Below, in pieces: positions 41,430 to 49,840 of a DNA stretch of 64,000 nt; positions within the stretch are counted from its first letter, which is position 1; every line of letters starts with the position of its first letter. The DNA is from JAEYXS01 sp943367715 (GTDB taxonomy: Bacteria > Verrucomicrobiota > Verrucomicrobiia > Limisphaerales > JAEYXS01). The notes under the pieces are model-generated. The model made no database searches and was not told the origin of the DNA. It saw only the letters and a list, made by a program, of their open reading frames with translations. The position numbers were made by a program, and so were the translations under genes. The stretch covers positions 55,730 through 119,729 of the forward strand of contig CALRJY020000017.1 of NCBI GenBank assembly GCA_943367715.1, read 5' to 3'.

Positions 41430-42008
41430 ATGCCCAAACTAGCCTGCCCCTGTGGATACGTGCACAACCTCTCACCAATACCAGATGACGGCTGGCGCGC
41501 GATCCGTGACAAAGACCTGGAAGCCTATGTCCAGCATGACTGCGCCTATTCGTCTGGTTTCAACGCGCCCCCAGGCACTCTCGAACGCGAGGCATCCGAC
41601 TTGGGCGGACGCGAGACGATACGCATGGCCACGTTTCTTTACGAATGTCCACAATGCGGTCGCATCATGTGGCGCAAGGCGAAGGGCGAGCACTATCACA
41701 TCTATCTTCCTGAAGACGAGGTCACGCGAGTGCAGGCACTGGCTCTGGCCGCCACAACTGAGTTCCAGCAGGAACAGGAGGCCGTGCGAATGGAAGCCAT
41801 TCGCATTCATAATGAAGCAGCGCGCCTTGTTGCTCAAAGGATGACTGCACAAGGATTGCGCTGCCCGCATTGTTTGGAGTTCTCCAAGGAAATGCCATTC
41901 ACCGACAGGCGTCCCGACACGTGGTCTTTCTTTCAATGCCCCGCGTGCTCACGAACGTTCAGGCTGGAGAAGTTCAACCGGGGAAATGCGAAGGATACGG
42001 ATTCTTGA
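41430..42008 (+). CDS. Hypothetical multi-cysteine (zinc-ribbon-like) protein
   Basis: 192 residues. Cysteine pairs occur at the N-terminus (LACPCGYVH), in ECPQCGRIMWRK and in RCPHCLEF followed by QCPACSRTFR, compatible with two or three zinc ribbons. NLSPIPDDGWRAIRDKDLEA looks conserved from memory of related unnamed proteins. A helical middle region (QQEQEAVRMEAIRIHNEAAR) separates the ribbons. It is bracketed by the duplicated esterase 5' ends. Confidence 0.55.
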   Translation: MPKLACPCGYVHNLSPIPDDGWRAIRDKDLEAYVQHDCAYSSGFNAPPGTLEREASDLGGRETIRMATFLYECPQCGRIMWRKAKGEHYHIYLPEDEVTRVQALALAATTEFQQEQEAVRMEAIRIHNEAARLVAQRMTAQGLRCPHCLEFSKEMPFTDRRPDTWSFFQCPACSRTFRLEKFNRGNAKDTDS

Positions 42009-42079
42009 GCTCACTACTCTTTTGACTAACATTGACTCCTCACACGTCTGATAGAGGATTTCCCAAATAAATTCACCCC

Positions 42080-44032
42080 ATGAAAACCGCCTCACTCCGC
42101 TCATGGCTCCTCGCCCTGTCCCTCATCCTCGCGCAAAGCATCCTCGCTGCCGACACCGCCTTCATTAAATCCGCGCTGGAGAAACCCATCCTCGATGTGG
42201 ACAAAGCCTGGCAGGAAGTCGCCGATTACACCGAGGCCCGCGTGCCCCTCATGCCCAAGGTCCGCACCGCCGCCCAATGGGAGAAAGAAGCCGCCCGCCT
42301 GCGCCAGGAAGTTTTCGACCGTGTCATCTTCCGCGACGCCACCTCCCAACAATGGCGCGATGCCAAAGTTGGTATTGAATGGCAGGAGACCATCGAAGGC
42401 GGACCGGGTTACAAGATCCGCAAAGCCCGTTACGAAGCCCTCCCCGGCCTCTGGATTCCCGCCCTCCTCTACGAACCGGAAAAACTCACCGGCAAAGTCC
42501 CCGTCATGCTCGCCGTGAACGGCCATGATGGCGCCGGCAAAGCCGCTGATTACAAGCAAGTCCGCTGCATCAACCTCGCCAAACGCGGTATGCTCGTGCT
42601 GAACGTCGAATGGATCGGCATGGGCCAGCTCCACAGCGAAGGCTTCATGCACTACCGCCTGAACCAGCTCGACCTCTGCGGCGTGAGCGGCATCGCCGTC
42701 CACTTCCTCGCCCAGAAACGCGCCCTCGATCTGCTCTTGTCCCATCCGCACGCCGACACCACCCGCGTCGCCGTCTCCGGTCTTTCCGGTGGCGGCTGGC
42801 AGACCATCTTCTTCAGCTCGCTCGATACCCGCGTCACCCTCTGCAATCCCGTCGCCGGTTACTCCAGCTTCCGCACCCGCGCCCGCAACATCAGCGACCT
42901 CGGCGATTCCGAGCAGACCCCGAACGACCTCGCCACCGTCGTGGATTACACCCACCTCACCGCCATGCTCGCCCCGCGAGCCGCCCTCCTCACACACAAT
43001 GCCACCGACAACTGCTGCTTCGCCGCCCCTCACGCCCTGCCGCCTTTGCTCGAAGCCGCCGCCCCCATCTACCGCCTCTTCGGTGCCGATCTGAAATTGC
43101 GCCATCACGTGAACTTCATCCCCGGCACGCACAACTATCTCCAAGAAAATCGCGAAGCCCTCTACCGCGCCATCGGCGACTACTTCTACCCGCACGACCC
43201 GGACTTCACCTGGCAAGAGATCAACGTGACCAACGAAGTAAAAACCGCCGAACAACTCAACGTCTCCCTCCCCGCCGACAACGTGGATTTCCAAAAGCTC
43301 GCCCAAAACACCCTGAAACAACTCCCTCGCCACGCCGACATTCCGACCGACGCGAGCAAACTGAAATCTTGGCAGAAAAACAAACGCGCCGAACTCGCCG
43401 CCCTCGTCCGCGCCCATCCCGGCCAAGTCACCGCCACCAAACTCGGCGCGGAAACTAAAGGCCCGACCACCGCCATCTGGTGGGCCTTGCACATCGATGA
43501 CGCCTGGACCGTCCCCGCCGTGGAACTCGTGAACGGCACCCCAAACGAAACCGTGATCCTCGTCGCCGACAACGGCCGCAAGAGCACCCTCGCCCAAGCC
43601 GAAGCCCTCCTCACCGCGAACAAACGCGTCCTCGCCATCGATCCCTTCTACTTCGGCGAATCCAAGATCTCGAAGCGCGACTTCCTCTACGCCCTCCTCG
43701 TCGCCGCCGTCGGTGATCGCCCCCTCGGCCTCCAAGCCAGCCAGATCGCCGGCATCGCCCGCTGGGCCCACACGCAAAATGCGAACCAACCCGTAAGCAT
43801 CCAAGCCGTCGGCCCCCGCTCCAGCCTCTTCACCCTGATCGCCGCCGCCCTCGAAGAAAAAGCCATCACCAGCGTAGAACTCAGCAGCCCCCTAAAATCC
43901 CTCCACGACGTGATCAATCAAAACTGGTCCGTGGACAAATACCCCGAACTCTTCTGCTTCGGCCTCCTCGACTCCTTCGACCTCCCCCAACTCGAAGCCC
44001 TCGTAAAACCCCGCGTGGTAGTGAAGAAGTAA
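42080..44032 (+). CDS. Secreted alpha/beta-hydrolase, acetyl-xylan-esterase-like
   Basis: 650 residues. The signal peptide (SWLLALSLILAQSILAAD) is clear. The catalytic domain shows KVPVMLAVNGHDGAGKAADY, the nucleophile elbow GLSGGGWQT, a plausible acid near NATDNCCF and the His in PGTHNYLQEN. It resembles acetyl-xylan-esterase/dienelactone-hydrolase-like enzymes of polysaccharide-degrading bacteria. The C-terminal 200 residues form a second domain with hydrolase-like strands but no visible catalytic elbow. The gene is strongly C-ending in codon use. Its 5' region is duplicated at 41278. Confidence 0.8.
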   Translation: MKTASLRSWLLALSLILAQSILAADTAFIKSALEKPILDVDKAWQEVADYTEARVPLMPKVRTAAQWEKEAARLRQEVFDRVIFRDATSQQWRDAKVGIEWQETIEGGPGYKIRKARYEALPGLWIPALLYEPEKLTGKVPVMLAVNGHDGAGKAADYKQVRCINLAKRGMLVLNVEWIGMGQLHSEGFMHYRLNQLDLCGVSGIAVHFLAQKRALDLLLSHPHADTTRVAVSGLSGGGWQTIFFSSLDTRVTLCNPVAGYSSFRTRARNISDLGDSEQTPNDLATVVDYTHLTAMLAPRAALLTHNATDNCCFAAPHALPPLLEAAAPIYRLFGADLKLRHHVNFIPGTHNYLQENREALYRAIGDYFYPHDPDFTWQEINVTNEVKTAEQLNVSLPADNVDFQKLAQNTLKQLPRHADIPTDASKLKSWQKNKRAELAALVRAHPGQVTATKLGAETKGPTTAIWWALHIDDAWTVPAVELVNGTPNETVILVADNGRKSTLAQAEALLTANKRVLAIDPFYFGESKISKRDFLYALLVAAVGDRPLGLQASQIAGIARWAHTQNANQPVSIQAVGPRSSLFTLIAAALEEKAITSVELSSPLKSLHDVINQNWSVDKYPELFCFGLLDSFDLPQLEALVKPRVVVKK

Positions 44033-44094
44033 GCGCTCTCCAAAGAGCCCGCTCGACTTTCCCCTCACCTCCACTATCCTTCCTCCCGTTCACC

Positions 44095-44985
44095 ATGAAA
44101 AAACTCCTGCTCACGCTTGCCCTCGTCGTCGTCACGCTGGCTTCCGCCACCGCGGCCGCGCCCATCAAGGTCCTCATCGTCGATGGCCAGAATAATCACG
44201 ATTGGAAAGGCACCACCCCTTGGCTCAAGAAACTGCTGGAAGACACCGGCAAGTTTACCGTGGAGACCGCTACCACGCCTCCCGCCAAGGGCGACATGAC
44301 GCAGTTCAAACCAGACTTCAGCAAATACGACGTCGTCGTCTCCAACTACAACGGCGAACCCTGGACCGATGCCACCAAGGCTGCCTTTGAAACCTTCGTG
44401 AAAAACGGCGGCGGCTTCGTTGCCGTACACGCCGCGGATAATTCCTTCCCCGAATGGAAAGCCTACAACGAGATGATCGGTATCGGCGGTTGGGGCGGGC
44501 GCAATGAGAAGAGCGGCCCCTACGTGAACTATTGGGAAGGCAAGATCGTGAAAGACCTCAAACCCGGCAACGGCGGCAGCCACGGCGCCCAGCATGAATT
44601 CGTCGTCGAGACTCGCGATGCCAGCCATCCCATCATGAAAGATCTGCCCGAGAAATGGCTCCACGCTAAGGACGAACTCTATGACCGTCTGCGCGGCCCC
44701 GCTGAAAACATGACCGTCCTCGCCACTGCTTTTGCTGATCCGCAAAAAGGCGGCTCCGGTAAAAATGAACCCATGCTCATGGTCCTCAATTGGAACAAGG
44801 GCCGCGTCTTCCACACGACGCTTGGCCATGCGCGTCCCGAAGGCAAAGTTGCCATGGAATGCGTCGGCTTCATCGCCACCTTCCAGCGCGGCACCGAGTG
44901 GGCCGCCACCGGCAAAGTCACCATCCCCGTCCCGAAAGATTTCCCCACCGCGGACAAAGTAAGCCTCCGGCCTGATGTGAAGTAA
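44095..44985 (+). CDS. Secreted ThuA-like domain protein
   Basis: 296 residues with a signal peptide (LLTLALVVVTLASATAAAP). IKVLIVDGQNNHDWKGTTPW and YDVVVSNYNGEPWTDATKAA belong to the ThuA-like family, a class-I-glutamine-amidotransferase-like fold; GGGFVAVHAADNSFPEWKAY is its core. The name comes from trehalose utilisation loci, but most planctomycete and verrucomicrobial members are probably involved in other sugar metabolism. It follows the esterase by about 60 bases. Confidence 0.85.
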   Translation: MKKLLLTLALVVVTLASATAAAPIKVLIVDGQNNHDWKGTTPWLKKLLEDTGKFTVETATTPPAKGDMTQFKPDFSKYDVVVSNYNGEPWTDATKAAFETFVKNGGGFVAVHAADNSFPEWKAYNEMIGIGGWGGRNEKSGPYVNYWEGKIVKDLKPGNGGSHGAQHEFVVETRDASHPIMKDLPEKWLHAKDELYDRLRGPAENMTVLATAFADPQKGGSGKNEPMLMVLNWNKGRVFHTTLGHARPEGKVAMECVGFIATFQRGTEWAATGKVTIPVPKDFPTADKVSLRPDVK

Positions 44986-45012
44986 GCGGAGCGCAGAACG
45001 AATTAACGGAAG

Positions 45013-45045
45013 GCGCGTGATAACCTCACGCGCTTTCTCATTTCT
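45013..45045 (+). terminator. Probable terminator after the ThuA-like gene
   Basis: GCGCGTGA/TCACGCGC, an 8-bp stem with a 5-nt loop, is followed by TTTCTCATTTCTT on the plus strand. The T-rich tail is interrupted but fits a terminator for the upstream gene. The convergent Tm-1-like gene ends just inside it. Confidence 0.6.
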
Positions 45046-46252
45046 TAATCCCCGCAATCTGCTCCAGCAACGTCCGCGCACACCGCTCCGCAAACGCGAG
45101 GTCATTCACCACACAATCCATCTCGATCACCGGGATGTCATAGCGCAGACTCTTCTTGAGCTCCTGCATGAACGCCTCATCCGCCGCCGCATCATGAAAC
45201 GCCCCGCCCGGTGCCGCGATCACACTGAATCCCTTTTGCGGCAGCAAGACCGTGAGCGGCCCCTCGGATAGATTCAACCGTTCCGCGATCACCCGCCCCA
45301 TCGTCCGGTTCTCCTCCACATTCGTCCGCATCAGGGTCACCTGTGGATTGTGCTGATAAAATTTCCGCCCTTGATGCTTGGCCGGCACCGATTCCGGCCC
45401 ATGAAAATTAACCATGTCCAAACAACCGGGCGCGACCACAGCGGGCACACCCTTCCGCGCCGCCGCCTCCAAGCGCGTCGGCCCCGCCGTGAGAAATCCA
45501 CCCGCCACCTCATCCGCCCACTCCGTCGTGGTGATATCCAGCACGCCGCTCACCATGCCCGATTCGATGAGCGATTCCATCGTGCGCCCGCCTGTGCCCG
45601 TCGCGTGGAAGACCAGCACTTCATAGCCCGCCGCTTCCAAAATCCCCTTCGCATGATTCACCGCGATCGTCGTGTTGCCGAACATGCTGGCCACGATGAT
45701 CGGCTTGTCCTCCGCCTTGGGCGGTTGCACGCTCACCATCCCGCAAATGGCACCCGCCGCGCGCGTCAAAATCTGCCGTGAAATGCGATTCAGCCCCGCG
45801 ACATCCACAATGCTCGGGAACATCACGATATCCTTCGAGCCGACGTATTGCGCCGTATTGCCGCTCGCGAGCGTAGACACCATCAGCTTCGGAAATCCGA
45901 TCGGCAATGCCCGCATCGCCGCCGTCCCGATGGCCGTGCCACCACCGCCACCGAGCGAGATGACTCCCTCAACTTTCTTCTCCGCCACCATCTTCTCCAA
46001 CACAATCGCCGCCGCCTTCGCCATCGCCGCCACCGTCTCCCCCCGGTCCTTGCGCGCCTTCAATGCCGCCAGATCGACACCCGCCGCTGCCGCCACCTCT
46101 TCGCACGTGATGTCCGCTTTGATCTGTGAAGCCTCGAGCGCACCCACATTGATGAGCAATGGCTGATGCCCTTGGCGGCGGATTTGCTCCGCGACAAAGG
46201 CATGTTCTTCCCCTTTGGTGTCAAACGTTCCGAGAACGGCAATGGTGGACAT
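45038..46252 (-). CDS. Tm-1-like ATP-binding protein (UPF0261)
   Basis: 404 residues from the ATG at 46252 (MSTIAVLGTFDTKGEEHAFV). The UPF0261/Tm-1 family is defined by this opening and by VEGVISLGGGGGTAIGTAAM and IVDVAGLNRISRQILTRAAG. The plant member Tm-1 inhibits tobamovirus replication; bacterial members have no settled function. No fused second domain is seen. Confidence 0.88.
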   Translation of the reverse strand: MSTIAVLGTFDTKGEEHAFVAEQIRRQGHQPLLINVGALEASQIKADITCEEVAAAAGVDLAALKARKDRGETVAAMAKAAAIVLEKMVAEKKVEGVISLGGGGGTAIGTAAMRALPIGFPKLMVSTLASGNTAQYVGSKDIVMFPSIVDVAGLNRISRQILTRAAGAICGMVSVQPPKAEDKPIIVASMFGNTTIAVNHAKGILEAAGYEVLVFHATGTGGRTMESLIESGMVSGVLDITTTEWADEVAGGFLTAGPTRLEAAARKGVPAVVAPGCLDMVNFHGPESVPAKHQGRKFYQHNPQVTLMRTNVEENRTMGRVIAERLNLSEGPLTVLLPQKGFSVIAAPGGAFHDAAADEAFMQELKKSLRYDIPVIEMDCVVNDLAFAERCARTLLEQIAGIKK

Positions 46253-46334
46253 GCCCCTAAAAAACAAATCTGGCCGGGAAACGCAATCCTCTATGCCTCG
46301 TCAAAGCGGGCAACCAGCTTGGAGAAATACACCC

Positions 46335-46790
46335 TCAGATCAGCCGCGTATCAAAAGCAAAATTCTCCGGTGCGCCCAGATGTATCTTCTTGAAATCACG
46401 ATGCGCTGGATTGAGCAGGTAGTTGAGTTCCTCGGGCACGATGGCACTCGGCACCGCCAGCACCGCCGAACGTTCCTCCCGCACCCAACGGTCCACCAGC
46501 CGCATGGTCGATTGAGCCGGCGGTTCCGCGCGCCAATCCGGCGGTAACTGCGCGGCCGGCAATCGCTCCACTAATTCTTCGCGAAAGCGGATACCTGCGA
46601 TTTTATAGCTGAACTGCACCGGAGGATTGAGATGCACCAGCGTTTCCAAGGCCGCCAGTGAACGCGTGGCGCTGGTATAGACCACCGCCACGCCGCGTGA
46701 ATTCCATCTCCCGCCAAACCGCGCCGCACCCTCGCCGGTGAAGGCCGTGTCCGCGTGCTTGCTCTTGACGATGCGCCAGGCTTCCAGCAT
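46335..46790 (-). CDS. RES-domain toxin (predicted NAD-phosphorylase type)
   Basis: 151 residues. FTGEGAARFGGRWNSRGVAV followed by VYTSATRSLAALETLVHL is the RES domain with its Arg, Tyr and Glu active-site residues in order. RES toxins such as MbcT and Res deplete NAD+. The gene begins on the last base of the antitoxin gene, so the pair is a two-gene module. Confidence 0.92.
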   Translation of the reverse strand: MLEAWRIVKSKHADTAFTGEGAARFGGRWNSRGVAVVYTSATRSLAALETLVHLNPPVQFSYKIAGIRFREELVERLPAAQLPPDWRAEPPAQSTMRLVDRWVREERSAVLAVPSAIVPEELNYLLNPAHRDFKKIHLGAPENFAFDTRLI

Positions 46791-47251
46791 CAGGAGTAAA
46801 CTCCGTATTCAATGCGGCCCAGCAGATCTTCCACCTCGCGGGCTCCGATCTCCGTGCCGGCATAATCCAGCGGCACCGCGCCACCCAGCCCCACCTGTGG
46901 TGAGGACAGCCACCGCCGGGCATTATCCTCAGTCTCAAAGACTGTCACCGCCTTGCCCATCAACCGGGCGAACCGGATCACACGATCCGATTCTTCCGGC
47001 CCCAACCGCCCGTCGAGTTTGCGCCGGTGCAAAGTGGCCTTGGAGATGCCCAGCTTGATCGCCAGCTTGTCCAAGGGGAGTTCAAGGCTGGATTGGAGCG
47101 CGAGCAGTTCATCAAAAGGCAGTCCGGCCTGCACAAAGCGGATCATATCAGGTGCGCTTACCGGCGTATCGTGCATCACCAGTCCGGCGACGACATCATT
47201 GGCTGCCGGGTAGGTGCTGGCCTTTTTGGTTTTAGCTGTCGCCTTATTCAT
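46790..47251 (-). CDS. Xre/MbcA/ParS-type antitoxin (DUF2384)
   Basis: 153 residues. An Xre-like helix-turn-helix region (LPLDKLAIKLGISKATLHRR) is followed by the DUF2384 toxin-binding domain (ESDRVIRFARLMGKAVTVFE and the NARRWLSSPQVGLGGAVPLD segment). The last residues should occupy the toxin active site, as in related complexes. A long palindrome lies directly upstream, the likely autoregulatory site. Confidence 0.92.
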   Translation of the reverse strand: MNKATAKTKKASTYPAANDVVAGLVMHDTPVSAPDMIRFVQAGLPFDELLALQSSLELPLDKLAIKLGISKATLHRRKLDGRLGPEESDRVIRFARLMGKAVTVFETEDNARRWLSSPQVGLGGAVPLDYAGTEIGAREVEDLLGRIEYGVYS

Positions 47252-47253
47252 TT

Positions 47254-47271
47254 GATACTATAAATAGTATC
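47254..47271. promoter_or_regulatory. Palindromic operator of the RES-Xre module
   Basis: GATACTATAAATAGTATC has perfect 8-bp arms around a 2-base centre and stands three bases before the antitoxin start codon. Such a site is expected for autorepression by the antitoxin or the complex. It covers the -10 region proposed below. Confidence 0.7.
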
Positions 47272-47289
47272 TTTTGATTTAATCGTCAA
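47261..47289 (-). promoter_or_regulatory. Candidate promoter of the RES-Xre module
   Basis: On the minus strand TTGACG (47289-47284) is followed after 17 bases by TATTTA (47266-47261). The -10 lies inside the palindromic operator, giving a very short leader. The -10 is weak by consensus, which fits a repressed gene pair. Confidence 0.45.
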
Positions 47290-47390
47290 CCCCTTTCATT
47301 CTCTTTCTGGGTAATAGGTCTTGGCTGGTAAGCAGAATTAACCAGCAACCGGAGATTCCTTTTCGGGGCACTCCTGTTAATTTCTCACCT

Positions 47391-48554
47391 ATGAAGCATC
47401 ACCGTTACTTCGGCGTTGGCGTCCTGCTTTCGCTCCTCTTCGCGGGCGTTCTTTCCGCCGCCGAGAACCCCCCACGCGGCTATTCCATCCCTGTGATCGA
47501 TCTCGCGGCGGACACCCAGCGTCAAGTCGTCGTGGATCGCGAGCCCGGCCAGTATCTCGGTCATCCCACGACGCTCTTGCTGGAAGATAATAAGACGATG
47601 CTCATCGTGTATCCGCAAGGTCACGGCAGCGGCCCCATCATGTACAAGCGCAGCACCGATGGCGGCCTCACCTGGTCGGATCGCTTGCCCACACCCGCGA
47701 ATTGGATCACGTCCAAGGAAACGCCCACTCTGTTCCGCACCGTCGATGCCAAGGGCAAGAAACGCATCATCATGTTCGCGGGACGCCAGACCAAGTTCCC
47801 GGGTGAAACCATTCGGATGGCCTTTTCGGAAGATGACGGTGCTTCGTGGTCGGAATTGAAATCCATCGGTGCCTACGGCGGCATCGTGGCCATGGGCACC
47901 ATGCAAAAGTTGAAGGACAATTCGTACCTGGCCCTCTTCCATGACGATGCCCGCTTCTGGGGTCACGCGGAGAAGAAGCAAGGGGAGACGGCATTTGTTT
48001 TCAAGACGCTGTCCAAGGACGGCGGTTTGACATGGAGCCTGCCCCAGATCATCGCCACCCACCCCACCGCATATCTGTGCGAGCCCGGTTCCCTGCGTTC
48101 ACCGGACGGCAAACAGATCGCCGTGCTACTACGCGAGAACACCCGCAAGCTGAACTCGTTCGTCATCTTTAGCGATGATGAAGGCAAGACGTGGACTGAG
48201 CCGCGCGAATTGCCGGGCGCTTTGACCGGTGACCGGCACACGGCCAAGTATGGTCCCGATGGTCGGCTCTTCATCTCCTTCCGCGATACCACACTCGAAA
48301 GCCCGACCAAGGGCGATTGGGCCGGCTGGGTGGGCACTTATGAAGACATTGTGAAAGGCCGCGAGGGCCAATACCGCGTGCGTCTCATGGATAATCACAA
48401 GAGCATGGATTGCGCCTATCCTGGTGTAGAGATCCTGCCCGATGGCACATTCGTGACCACGACGTATGGTCACTGGGCGCCGAACGAACAACCTTACATC
48501 GTCAGCGTGCGCTTCACCCTTGCTGAACTGGATGCCAAGGCGAAAACGAAATGA
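47391..48554 (+). CDS. Secreted sialidase/BNR-repeat protein
   Basis: 387 residues with a signal peptide (GVGVLLSLLFAGVLSAAEN). Asp-box (BNR) motifs are present: STDGGLTWSD, SEDDGASWSE, SKDGGLTWSL and SDDEGKTWTE, giving a six-bladed sialidase propeller. Whether it hydrolyses sialosides or a sulphated or acetylated glycan cannot be told; the arginine triad of true sialidases was not traced. It converges on the SGNH hydrolase gene. Confidence 0.82.
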   Translation: MKHHRYFGVGVLLSLLFAGVLSAAENPPRGYSIPVIDLAADTQRQVVVDREPGQYLGHPTTLLLEDNKTMLIVYPQGHGSGPIMYKRSTDGGLTWSDRLPTPANWITSKETPTLFRTVDAKGKKRIIMFAGRQTKFPGETIRMAFSEDDGASWSELKSIGAYGGIVAMGTMQKLKDNSYLALFHDDARFWGHAEKKQGETAFVFKTLSKDGGLTWSLPQIIATHPTAYLCEPGSLRSPDGKQIAVLLRENTRKLNSFVIFSDDEGKTWTEPRELPGALTGDRHTAKYGPDGRLFISFRDTTLESPTKGDWAGWVGTYEDIVKGREGQYRVRLMDNHKSMDCAYPGVEILPDGTFVTTTYGHWAPNEQPYIVSVRFTLAELDAKAKTK

Positions 48555-48560
48555 GCGGTC

Positions 48561-49787
48561 TTACTTTTTGCCCGCCACCAAGAAGTAGCCGATCAACAAG
48601 CGATTGCCTTCGCTCGTCTTGTCGCGTTCTTCGAGCACTTTGATCTTGAGTGTATGCTTTCCCGGCTTGAGGCCGCACGAAAGCATCGCGTAATGGTTGC
48701 GCGCGAAGTAAGGCCCCGGCGCTGTATCAGACTTGCCACTCTTCACGCCTTTCGGTCCGCCGTAATTTTTGTCACCGGGTTCGTTCACACCGTCATCGAT
48801 GCTCCATTCAAATTTACCGCCGTCCTTTTGCACATTGAGGAAGAGGCCCAGAGCGGTGCCTTCAAACTCGAACTCCAGCGCATCACCCGGTCCGCGCGCG
48901 TTGATCGTTCCTTCCGTATAACGTACGAGCAGCCCTTGCTTCGATGCCTCCAGCACTTCCCAATTTCCCGTGAGCTTCGCTTTGTTCGCGGGGATCATGG
49001 CGGCTTGGGCAAACTCTTCACTGACTAATGGAGCGCCCAGCTTTGGCACTGCCGCAGGCTTGGCGTCGATCTGCGTCTTGAGATACGCGACGATTGTATC
49101 CGCATAGATCGTGTGACCAAGATCATTGGGATGCACGGAATCGCCCATGAATACTTGGCCTTTGGTATTCCAGTTGAATTTCTTGTCGGCCAGTTGCGCT
49201 TCGGTCGGCTTGGGGAGATCCGTCCTGTCCAAGGCGGCAATGAGGGCTGGCTGAAGGTCGATGTCAGGGATGCCGTAATGCTTGGCCACCGCCGGATGAC
49301 TGCCCCGTGCGTTGTTCAGGTCACGGCTGGTCGTATAGAGGAAAACGATTTCCGGTTTTGATTCCGAAGCCCACAATTGCCGCACGATGCCTTCCATCGT
49401 CGCCTTGCGGAACTCATTCGTGGGGCTGCCGTCATTGATGTTGAACTCCACGAAGACCAGGTCCGGTTTCTTCGCGATCACATCTGTGCCGCAGCGGAAA
49501 GCTCCCAGATCGCTGCCCGTGCCCCCGATCGCCGCATTCACTTCCACCAGCTTGGCCTGTGGAAACGTGTCCGTGAACCATTTGAATGTCTTCACCCGGT
49601 AACCCGGTGCTGCGGTGATGCTGCCGCCGAAGTAGGCGATGGTCACCATCTCGCTCTTCTTCAATTTCTCGAAAACGCGGCCCAAGCTCCGCACTGGTGT
49701 TTCTGCTGCCGTGAGGGAAATGAAGTTGGCGGCGCACACAGTGGCGGCCATGCCGAGAACAGCCTGACGGCGGGAGATGAGTTGCAT
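48561..49787 (-). CDS. Secreted SGNH/GDSL hydrolase
   Basis: 408 residues. A signal-like N-terminus (AVLGMAATVCAANFISLTAA) precedes VTIAYFGGSITAAPGYR, the GDSL-like block with the catalytic Ser in GGSIT, then AIGGTGSDLGAFRC, FVEFNINDGS and the terminal DSVHPNDLGH (D and H). The C-terminal 150 residues form a beta domain (FEGTALGLFLNVQKDGGKFE). This architecture fits esterases that deacetylate glycans. Confidence 0.85.
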   Translation of the reverse strand: MQLISRRQAVLGMAATVCAANFISLTAAETPVRSLGRVFEKLKKSEMVTIAYFGGSITAAPGYRVKTFKWFTDTFPQAKLVEVNAAIGGTGSDLGAFRCGTDVIAKKPDLVFVEFNINDGSPTNEFRKATMEGIVRQLWASESKPEIVFLYTTSRDLNNARGSHPAVAKHYGIPDIDLQPALIAALDRTDLPKPTEAQLADKKFNWNTKGQVFMGDSVHPNDLGHTIYADTIVAYLKTQIDAKPAAVPKLGAPLVSEEFAQAAMIPANKAKLTGNWEVLEASKQGLLVRYTEGTINARGPGDALEFEFEGTALGLFLNVQKDGGKFEWSIDDGVNEPGDKNYGGPKGVKSGKSDTAPGPYFARNHYAMLSCGLKPGKHTLKIKVLEERDKTSEGNRLLIGYFLVAGKK

Positions 49788-49840
49788 GCCTTTGAAAAAC
49801 CCGAATCACGCTCCTCCAGCAAGCTTATTCTCCCGCCAGT

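Noticed and set aside
42101..43804. A 567-codon open frame on the minus strand, antisense to the secreted esterase
   Set aside because: Its sequence is Gly/Glu/Val-rich with no domain, while the plus strand encodes a complete hydrolase with signal peptide and catalytic motifs. The open antisense frame results from the strong C-ending codon use of the real gene.
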